From Tanypteryx hageni (taxonomy: Eukaryota; Arthropoda; Insecta; Odonata; Petaluridae): DNA of 64,000 nt. A model generated the notes under the pieces. It saw only the letters and a program-made list of their open reading frames with translations, searched no databases and was not told where the DNA came from. The stretch spans positions 84,197,855 through 84,261,854 of the forward strand of contig CM054118.1 of assembly GCA_028673005.1 (NCBI GenBank). The letters run 5' to 3'. The translations under genes and the position numbers were made by a program. This document shows, in pieces, positions 56,190 to 64,000 of this stretch; positions within the stretch are counted from its first letter, which is position 1; each line of letters starts with the position of its first letter.

Positions 56190-56720
56190 GCGCTATTTGC
56201 TCAAGGCCGTTCTCTCCCTCCCCCTCCGCTCTCTCCCCTGCCCCTTCTCCCTCCTCTCTTACGGTTATCATTTTTTATGCCCCTCCTTCAACCTCTTTCT
56301 CTCCGTTGCCATCAACCCGTGTCGCTAAACCACACCCCGCCCCACTCCAAATGCCCTTTCGCGCCCCCCGCCCATCCACCCTCCCACTCTGCAGCAGATC
56401 CCCTCCCCCGCCCATCGCTTCTGATCTTCAAATCCCTTCCCTCCGAGAGCTCCTTTTCCAGCATCTCTCTCTAAACCATCTCGTAAAGCACCGGACATTA
56501 CGTCCAAGTCCCAGACCCTTTCCCCGCCCCCGCTCATGCCCTCCCCCCCAAAACTACGTGCGGTGCTTTCCTTTCTGCGAGTGAGAGACTTTTGAAGGTT
56601 GGAGGGAACGAAGGGGAGAGAGGATGGGGGGGGGGCGAAGGGGAGAGAGGAGAAGGGGTAGAAGAAGAGGAAGAGGCAGATGAGAAGAGAACGAGAGAGA
56701 GGGGCTCGGAAGGTATAATG
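56190..56720 (+). repeat. Pyrimidine tract followed by purine tract
   Basis: C+T-rich at 56205-56560, then abruptly G+A-rich at 56580-56710, with a run of about nine G near 56626. The frames are low-complexity. Confidence 0.65.
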
Positions 56721-56951
56721 GTTTACGACTCCTCGGCGATGAGGTGAACGGAATCGAAGAGAAAAATTGAAACGTTTGAGTTAAAATATGATGCGAAAGG
56801 AATCGATCCGGTCGAGACCTTTTATGGAATGGTAAAAATAAAAGGTCGTTTTTAATTCCGATGTTTTTTTCTCCGACGCCGCCGCGAGAAATTCTTATTT
56901 TTTCAAATTAATATTCAATTTAGTTTATATCTCTTCTACCTCGCTCTAAGC

Positions 56952-57208
56952 CAGAGGTCCCCAACCCGCGACCCGCGGGCCAAATGCGGCTCCCGAGAGC
57001 ACATTATGCGGTCTGAGAAGCTATGATGAAAAGATGATCGCTAAAATTTGATATAGACAATTTCATATTTTTCAATATAATTATCGTCTCAAAACCTTTC
57101 CTGGTGGAGCTTTAACACTAATAACTTTTCTTTAGACTTGATTTTCGCTAATATGAGATCACGGAATCCCTTGGTTACTTTTAATGTAAACACTCATCCG
57201 GTTCGCCA
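56952..57208. mobile_element. Candidate hAT MITE with CTCTAAG target repeat
   Basis: CAGAGGTCCCCAACCCGCGA at 56952 is a typical hAT non-autonomous terminus. The preceding CTCTAAGC (56944-56951) recurs as CTCTAAGT just after GGTTCGCCATTG (57209-57216), matching at 7 of 8. The right terminus (inverted CAATGGCGAACCGG) is only partly similar to the left, so the right boundary is tentative. Confidence 0.5.
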
Positions 57209-57216
57209 TTGCTCTA

Positions 57217-58435
57217 AGTCATCAAGGTGCATATGCATTATTTTATCGCCGTGACAATATGATACTGCGAGATCGGTTTCCTTTCGAGTTCACGCATTCG
57301 CACATCATAGTCGTAAGGTGCTTAAAACTTCAGTTATGCTCTGATAAAAAAATGTGATTTATTTCGTCGAGTACGAAATTTGCACAAAACAAGGTTTCGG
57401 AAAATTTGTCCCCTTTTATCACCTGATAAATAAAGTTTGGATATCCATAGCATTCCATGTAAAAACTCTAATTTTCCAATAGATCACATTGATAAATTAA
57501 TATGAAATATGAGGTAATATTCGAATGTAGATTATTCCAGAAACAAACATTACGAAATGGACTTGAGCCAAGAGGATAACTCGAAAATTATTCTTAAAAC
57601 TGCTAAAGGTGCATAATGAAATGATAATTATGCCTACTTATAATCGAAACTCACAATCAGTGGCGGTATGAGAACTAACTACTTAATTAAAATTTGACAA
57701 TTTCCATATCCTAAACTAAATTTTTTCGGAATGAACATGGAGCACAGTTGCATCGATAAATGCTGGAAAATATAAGTTAACCATAACATTTTTCAAAAAT
57801 GCGAAAATTGAGCTGAATTTCTTTCAAAGAGGGCGAACGGGAATAAAAGTGCGCGTTCCAATTTCTTAACCGAGATAGCGCCATTATGAACGCACGGGCG
57901 AGAGTAAAAGCAATAGGAGATGGATTCGGAAAGAGAAAGGCCGGAGATTGGTCAGGAGGGGACGAGAGCAGCGGCGAGGGCGTGGAGGGCGAGGAGGGTT
58001 GGCGAGAGAATGAAAAGGGCGGGGTCGGTCGAGGCGATGGAGCGAGCCCTTCGCAGCTAGCAAAAGACGCGCGCCCCATGTCGTCCTTTCCGAGGCACGA
58101 GGAGAGTCGCGACAACGCAAGAGAATTCTCGGAAGCTTGTCAACGACAGTCTCGATGATCGAATTTAACCCACAAATTTCAGTAATTTGTTATCTTTTGT
58201 TAAGGGAGAGAAGATCGCTTGAAAGGAGATAGAGAGAGAGTTAAAGAGAGAGAGGCAAAGAATTTCCAGCGAAGGAGGAATTATTTAAAGATCGTAAGGA
58301 GTGATGACGCCAGATAGAATAGTTTTAGATTTAATACTGCTTCAGCCACGCTCTCCCCATAAATAGTCTGCGCTTTGCTGAAGGATCCCAACATACGCGA
58401 GAGGTTTGGAATTAATTCGATGTCTTCGAGGGAGT
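57217..58435. other. Spacer with a CpG-rich patch at 57840-58160
   Basis: AT-rich to about 57830, then a GC-rich, G+A-leaning stretch (57880-58150) with overlapping frames on both strands but no domain. The same alternation of purine tract and CpG patch occurs near 14 kb. Confidence 0.35.
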
Positions 58436-58469
58436 GATTACAAATTTCTCAAATGCTCTCGGTGGTGGT

Positions 58470-58770
58470 GTTATATGCCTCCAGTATTTGGGATCCGTAT
58501 GAAAAGGACCATTTATTTATGTTAGAAAGAGTAGAGCGGGGAGCAGCCAATTCGTTAAACAAAACTACGGACATATGGCAAGCGTCACATCATTATTGAA
58601 GGACTTAAAAACAGAGTTCTCTGAAAGAAGTAGAAAGTGCTCGAGGTTAAGGCTCCTAGAGAAATACAGGTCAGAATGTCTAGCAGAGGATGTAGTGCGA
58701 ATAATTGAGGCTTCAACGTACATAGGTAGAAACGATCATGGCGATAAGAAACGTGAGATCTATTGAAGGA
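58470..58770 (+). pseudogene. C-terminal tail of a CR1-like non-LTR reverse transcriptase
   Basis: The + strand reads VLYASSIWDPYEKDHLFMLE followed by RVERGAANSLNKTT. After a frame change comes ASVTSLLKDLKTEFSERSRK, then CSRLRLLEKYRSE. This is the widespread tail of CR1/jockey-type RTs (LEYAS.VWDPY...LE.VQRRAARFV...SVTxML.ELxWxxLxxRR...RLxxLYK). It is 5'-truncated and frameshifted, as expected of a dead insertion. The element's endonuclease and RT core are absent. Confidence 0.7.
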
Positions 58771-58884
58771 CGGAACGTGACATAGGCTCATTCTCTCCGA
58801 GAACAATACGAGACCATAACAGAGGAGAAAAATCTTTGAGTAATAACTGTTAGGTAGGCCTAGGTGAAGTGCAGCCTCTGTCAC

Positions 58885-59170
58885 CCACCATATTGGTGAA
58901 TTGCAGGGTAAAATGCATATTTAGATGTAATTTTTCACGTGCATTGCAAGTCTATCTGACAGCAATTTTGCCACGTCTACGTTTAGATACTTAATGTTAC
59001 AAAGTGGTTGAAAAATATAATAATATTTCTTCGATAACATACAAATTGTTACATAAGGATGCATTTAGTAACACGATCTATTTTTATTTTCCGTTTCGAG
59101 AAAGAAGACTTTAAAATATATTCACCTTATATAATTTATCTTCTTTCCTGAGAGTATTCAGATAAGCCCC
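58885..59170. other. AT-rich spacer, nothing recognised
   Basis: No feature seen. Confidence 0.4.
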
Positions 59171-59179
59171 GTTGTTTTT

Positions 59180-59960
59180 CAATTACTCTCCAGCATCTCC
59201 CATTTCTTTCCCTCCTCCTTCCCCCTCTTCACTCTCTCCCACTACATTTCTCGCCCTTCACCACTCTCCCCCTGCCCCTACTATCTCCTTATTTTCCTTA
59301 GCTCTCCATCACCAAAGACACTTTTCCTTTACCCACGTCTCCCTCGCCATTTCCATGCATTTTTCCACGCCCCATCTCACCAATGTGCTGCGAGTCGTTT
59401 CCTCGATCATCCATCTGAAATCCCACATTCTCCCTCCCGCTGCCGCCCTGTCCGACCGCGTCAACCTATCACCACCCCTCCTCCTCCTTTCCCCTCATCT
59501 CACCTCTCCTCCCCCAACGCCCTTCCAGAATCCTCAGCCGTCTCCTATCGACACCACGGACCCCTCAATCGATTCCTCGAATCTGAAAGCGATTCACCCA
59601 AACTGGCCCTTACACCACACTCTCCTCCCTCTCCACCCGACAACCTTCATTCAGGCACATTTTTATTCTTTTTCCTTCTCGACTCTTTCTCTCTCCATCT
59701 TCCTCTCTACTATTCCCATCCATTCCTTCTCCACTTCTCGCCCTATCAACTGGTACCTCTCCTCTTCTTTCCCTTTGCTCCTCTCTTCCATCCTCTACAG
59801 ACTCCTATTTCCACGCAGAATCTTCCCCAAGATTACACACTTTCCCCACTTTAAGAGCCCTGGGAATGAAGAGCGGGATGAGCTGAGGTTCTGGAGTTGA
59901 GCTCGGTAGGAAGAAGGGGTGAGTGGGTTTGTCTTCTATCTCTCTTCTCTCTCTCTTCCT
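59180..59960 (+). repeat. Pyrimidine-rich tract
   Basis: About 780 bp of C+T-rich + strand. The 242-codon frame from 59172 is Ser/Pro/Leu/His-rich with no domain and is treated as a by-product of the tract. The tract ends with TCTCTCTCTTCCTCTACAG at about 59966, which looks like a splice acceptor, but no exon after it can be supported. Confidence 0.6.
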
Positions 59961-59966
59961 CTACAG

Positions 59967-61490
59967 AAGGTGCTGGTGCGAATAGGGAAGGCGGAAACAA
60001 GATGGAAGTCACTTGGCGCAGAAACCAATAAAGCGAAGGAGTTAGTTAAGGAATGGGGGATATAGATGAAAATAAGAAGATATGGCAGGATTTGAAAGAG
60101 TATTTTAGAGGCTCTATATTGGTGGCGGGAAAGACTCCGGTGAAAAAATGAACATTTTCCGCATAAAAAATGAGCGGTGGACTTACCATAAATATTAAAA
60201 CCAATTTGCTATCAAAACATGGGAATTTTTTGCGTTAGCGATGAAAACGAACTTATTAACTCCGTCAATAATTATTTTGACCTCCCATTTTTCTAAAAGC
60301 AGTGCTTTTAATGCAACTATGATGGTTATCGCAGAAATAGTCCCTAAAATAATGTCGGGATATTTTTAAATATTAATCATTCATAACATCCAGTTTTCAG
60401 ATATTGCTGCAATGAGTTGACGCTCATATAATTGGGAAGGGTCTCTTCACTGGCTAGTTTGAATTTTTTCGTGATTTTGTATTCTGTAAAATTATGGATA
60501 AGAGAAGCTGTGTAATAAGTTACTTATGATATAATTACTAGCTCTCATTCGTGCAATTTAAGTAAAGGCGCTTTGACATTATACCTTTCGGGTCCTGCTT
60601 TCCTTGTTTTATAGTTTGGTGAAACTTGTTTACGAAGTTTAATGATATTTAATGAACTACAGCTGATCATATGGGCTACATACGGCCTTATTTCTTCATT
60701 TTTCCCTCGTGTTGTATAATAATAAATTCTTTGAACAAAAGTAAAGTAAAAAGTGGTATTCGTGTAATTTAAAATCTCACTATATCCACCACAAATTCTA
60801 TCTGTATAAATAGATTTTGTATAAGGTTCAAGTTCAAGATAATTTTAAAAATTGCAAAAATTTTACTTCAGAAAAAATATCTTAGTTTAACGTAGAGACA
60901 AAGATGAACAATCGTCAAAATTATTCGATAAATTTTCTTGCATAGAAGAGAACGGGGAAGTTTTCTGAGTAGTTTTGCTTTGAACTGGATCTTGTTTATG
61001 CGCCTTCATGTGAATAAACAGGAAACCTTAAGCGTTTATTCATAATGAACTAGAGACATAACTATGCATGTAACATTGAAAATGTGTTAAATATTTTTAA
61101 AAGTTTTAATGCCCTCATTTTTAAGTCGATAATTTTTTAATGTTAAATCAAAAATGATTGAAAATATGAAGCATGGAAATTCTAGATATGAAAAAAGTGA
61201 TAAATTGTCAAAGAATACAATCAGACAATAAATATCTTTATTCCGAGTTAAATTGCAAATGTTTCTTAAAATAGAATCTTATTCTCCCCCTCCCCACAAA
61301 TATCGTAGTAAAGTTCCGTTAAACCAACATTCACATCTAAATAAGACAAAAATAAAAGGTAACAATTATTTATTTCATTTCATGCTCCTATTCGTCCATC
61401 AGTCTGCCAATAGCTTAACTTCCACATAATAACACAATAAGATACTTAATGTGAAGTTAAGGAGCTCCGATTTTCTCATATTGGCACGAG
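59967..61490. other. AT-rich spacer, nothing recognised
   Basis: No coding, repeat or element structure was recognised. Confidence 0.4.
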
Positions 61491-61499
61491 CGAGGTAAT

Positions 61500-62345
61500 T
61501 GGCTGCCTTGTCACGCCAAAAGTCCACTCAAACCCACACTCTTTACCTTTTCTCGCGACGCCCTTCCTCCGCACAACTCTTTTCCCACTCAATCGACATT
61601 GTTTCCAAACTTTTTGGCAAACAGACTCATCCCCTTCATCTCACCAACCCTAACATAAAACTCCTTAACTCCGCGCGAATTCGCACCTCTCTCGCGCCCG
61701 CCCCCTCCCCTTCCTCACCATTTCTCTCCACCATCTCCCTCTCCATAATTTCTCACCCCGTCCCAAATCCAACCTAGCCAATAAAGCCTCGAATTAATCA
61801 ATCAATCCCTCTCTCTGCCCTCCCTTGCAAACTTCGCGTCTTTTCACCTCCGCTCCGACCTAATTCACATGCGATCCGTGAGCTATCGTGCCCCACGCGG
61901 CCTTTTATTCAATTCTCCCCCACCGCACGCACCCCCAACGCCCCCTCCCCCACCTTCGACCTTCGCATGCCCCTATTCCCATTCAAATTCATCAATACAT
62001 CGACTTGTTCTCCCTTTCTCCCTCGCATCTCCTCCGCCGCCACATAACAGTTCATTTGTTCGCCTGCCCTTTTGCCTCTTCCGCTTTCCCCTTTATCAAA
62101 TCCTCCCTCCATTCTCTCTCTTCTGTCCCCCCACTTTATCTCCTGCTCCCTCCATACTTCCTCTCCCGCTCCCTCCATACTTCCTCTCCCGCTCCCTCCA
62201 TACTTCCTCTCCCGCTCCCTCCATACTTCCTCTCCCGCCACCCTTTTACCCGTTCGCCTCCTTTATCCATTCACTTGCTTATCCTTTTTCCTATCTCGTT
62301 CCAGCCTGCCGCATATCACGTTCCCACCTTGCTCTCTCGCCACGT
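61500..62345 (+). repeat. Pyrimidine-rich region containing a 23-bp tandem repeat
   Basis: C+T-rich + strand. At about 62144-62237 the 23-bp unit CGCTCCCTCCATACTTCCTC TCC is repeated four times nearly without change, a recent expansion. Three overlapping frames (145-160 codons) translate the same repeat in different phases and are not genes. Confidence 0.85.
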
Positions 62346-62740
62346 CTTTAAAAACACTTTCCAATAGCGAATGGCACTATACAATCCTCGAATCCATTTC
62401 TCCCGTTAAAACGGTTAAGAACGTTCCTTTCTTTGCAGACATCGACAGTCATCGCCTCATCTTGCCTACCGCGCGACCAATTAAATGGCGCATTCTTTTC
62501 ACCCACTGATATTTTAATCTCAGGACGAGCAATATTGCTACCTGCTGTAGATGTTAATTCAGGAAAAATTTCTTTCTTCGTTGAAACTTATTAATTTATC
62601 ATCTACCTCCCATGAATTTCATTCTCGCTACGCACATTTCACTGGAACTTAAAAGAAATGAGTTTTTGAAAATGTATAAGAATAACAAAACGCGATGTTT
62701 AATAAAATAGAAATTTTAAGCTCTTCCGCCAAGCATGAAG
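62346..62740. other. Spacer, nothing recognised
   Basis: No feature seen. Confidence 0.4.
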
Positions 62741-62799
62741 CCTTCCGATCATCCAGGTGTACGGTTTGCTTGCATTCACGAGTGCCTACCAGTAACGTT

Positions 62800-63230
62800 T
62801 CTCTTTGCCCTTCTCTCTTTAGTTCATTGCGCCGCCGCACTCCCCCAGTTTCATCAAGGAAACAGCTTTTTCCATCCAAATGTGTCAATTTTGCTTCCTC
62901 TTCTCCTTCTCTATCCTAGCGCCGCATGACCCTTCGTCTCCGTCGCCACCCGATGCCCCCACTAATCCCTCTCTCCTACTTACTCTTCTTACCTCCTTCC
63001 ACTCGCTTCCTCCATCTCTTTACAAAATTCCCCTTCCACAAGTCCTCATCGCTCTCCCCCCACCCACACTGCCTCCCACCCTTCTCTCCATCCGAACATC
63101 CCCTTCCCTTCTTCCACCTGCCTCCGACATCACCACTCCCTCCCACCTGCGATGCCTCCTCCCCACCCCAAACCCCTCCCCCCACCTGCTCATCAATTCC
63201 TATTCCCTTTTCAATTACACGAGACCTTTC
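62800..63230 (+). repeat. Pyrimidine-rich tract
   Basis: C+T-rich + strand (CCCCACCC, CCTCC motifs). The frames (119-137 codons) are Pro/Ser/Leu-rich without domains. Confidence 0.75.
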
Positions 63231-63289
63231 TCAAAAGGGGGAGGATTCCGATGCATTGCTGCCGCTAACTGGAATGCCGATGTGAGCCC

Positions 63290-64000
63290 ATAAACACGGT
63301 CGCGGCTGTAAGAGGAAAGGGAATGCGGGGAAAATGGAGGACACGGGTGTGGGAGTGTAATCGATCGAATTACTGATTTGTTTGGAGAGGCGGACCTTTA
63401 ACGTTTACGCATACGCACAATGAAAAGAGAATAACGCCAAAATCGTGACTTACTCTCAATCTGCGAGAATTTTATGAATCTAACTGTAACATCTCAATCC
63501 AATTCAGCGACGCATGTGATGCCGCCTCAGACAAAAGCAGTATGTTTTGTTAGTATCAATGAATTACTTTTATTTTCTAATTGCAATTGCGTAGAAATAA
63601 TATTAAAATATATTATGCGTAGATAATAAAGCATATTTTTCTTAAAACAATAGTCACTCTTCCAGCTGTGCTAACAATATCAGTAATGTAATGTTGTATG
63701 TAATACAATTCAAATACTCGTCAAATTAATTTTGAAGTGACAAATGAATCATCGAAGCATATCGTGTAATTATTTACGCAACGATAATTATAATAACAGA
63801 AAGAGACGAATGGTTAGGAGTTTATTTTGCTTCTGCCGCATTAATCAGTGACCCTATGTGTAGTAGAAACTACCAGATGCCTGATATCGAAATTTTAATG
63901 GTCTCAATGATTATTTGATATTATCAAGACCATTTGAACCCCACTTTTCCTGTGGGTCAATTTATAGTTCACACGTATATCGAGCGAGCAACATGAGTTA
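63290..64000. other. AT-rich right edge, nothing recognised
   Basis: No coding or repeat structure was recognised. Confidence 0.4.

Noticed and set aside
59172..59900. 242-codon + strand open frame
   Set aside because: Pyrimidine tract translation rich in Ser, Pro, Leu and His. No domain or signal, and the amino-acid bias follows the nucleotide bias.
59945..60062. Possible splice acceptor and exon after TCTTCCTCTACAG
   Set aside because: The polypyrimidine context comes free with the tract, and the following frames close within about 30 codons without any recognisable peptide.
61869..62509. Three overlapping frames of 145-160 codons
   Set aside because: They encode the same 23-bp repeat in different phases. 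Real coding repeats would use a unit divisible by three in one frame.

Overview
This window reads as intergenic or intronic DNA from an animal, most likely an arthropod. The background is AT-rich and full of simple repeats. Every protein remnant I can recognise belongs to a mobile element of a kind common in arthropods: two Penelope-like retroelements, piggyBac, mariner, a DUF4817-type Tc1/mariner relative, a ZBED5-like hAT, a Tigger-like element, the tail of a CR1-like retrotransposon, and one remnant that looks like a multi-copy arthropod cysteine-motif gene family. I cannot place the species further. I found no intact host gene, no rRNA, no convincing tRNA and no CRISPR array. The long open frames present are mostly translations of purine-rich or pyrimidine-rich tracts.

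Layout. 0-16 kb: a tiny hAT MITE at the left edge, several purine-rich tracts on the + strand (0.85-1.15, 4.5-5.1, 6.8-7.2, 13.4-14.0 and 14.4-15.7 kb), the first copies of two dispersed repeats (A at 2.1-3.0 kb, B at 11.1-12.1 kb), and a Tigger-like transposase remnant at 10.1-10.8 kb. 16-25 kb: a dense nest of elements. It holds three copies of repeat C, long (TA)n runs, a solo Penelope terminus with a hammerhead-like motif, an inverted DUF4817/mariner composite, a Penelope-like element on the minus strand, and a piggyBac element with clean TTAA target sites. 26-34 kb: degenerate tandem repeats, then a hAT element with near-perfect 8-bp target duplications. 34-46 kb: pyrimidine tracts, a second copy of repeat B, a second Penelope-like element inserted in repeat D (a related copy without it lies at 43.5 kb), a GGAC minisatellite, and the cysteine-motif gene remnant. 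46-64 kb: the second, longer copy of repeat A in inverted orientation, a 41-bp CpG-rich minisatellite, two short MITEs, a CR1-like RT tail, and more pyrimidine tracts.

The most interesting signals are four Penelope-type termini, three of which keep a hammerhead-ribozyme-like core (CUGANGA...GAAA); the inverted DUF4817 arms enclosing a mariner fragment; the TIR-bounded hAT and piggyBac elements; and repeat families A-E, which recur in the window and share a short recurring motif. No genes appear to work together here. All transposase and RT genes are broken, so any mobility would depend on enzymes from elsewhere.
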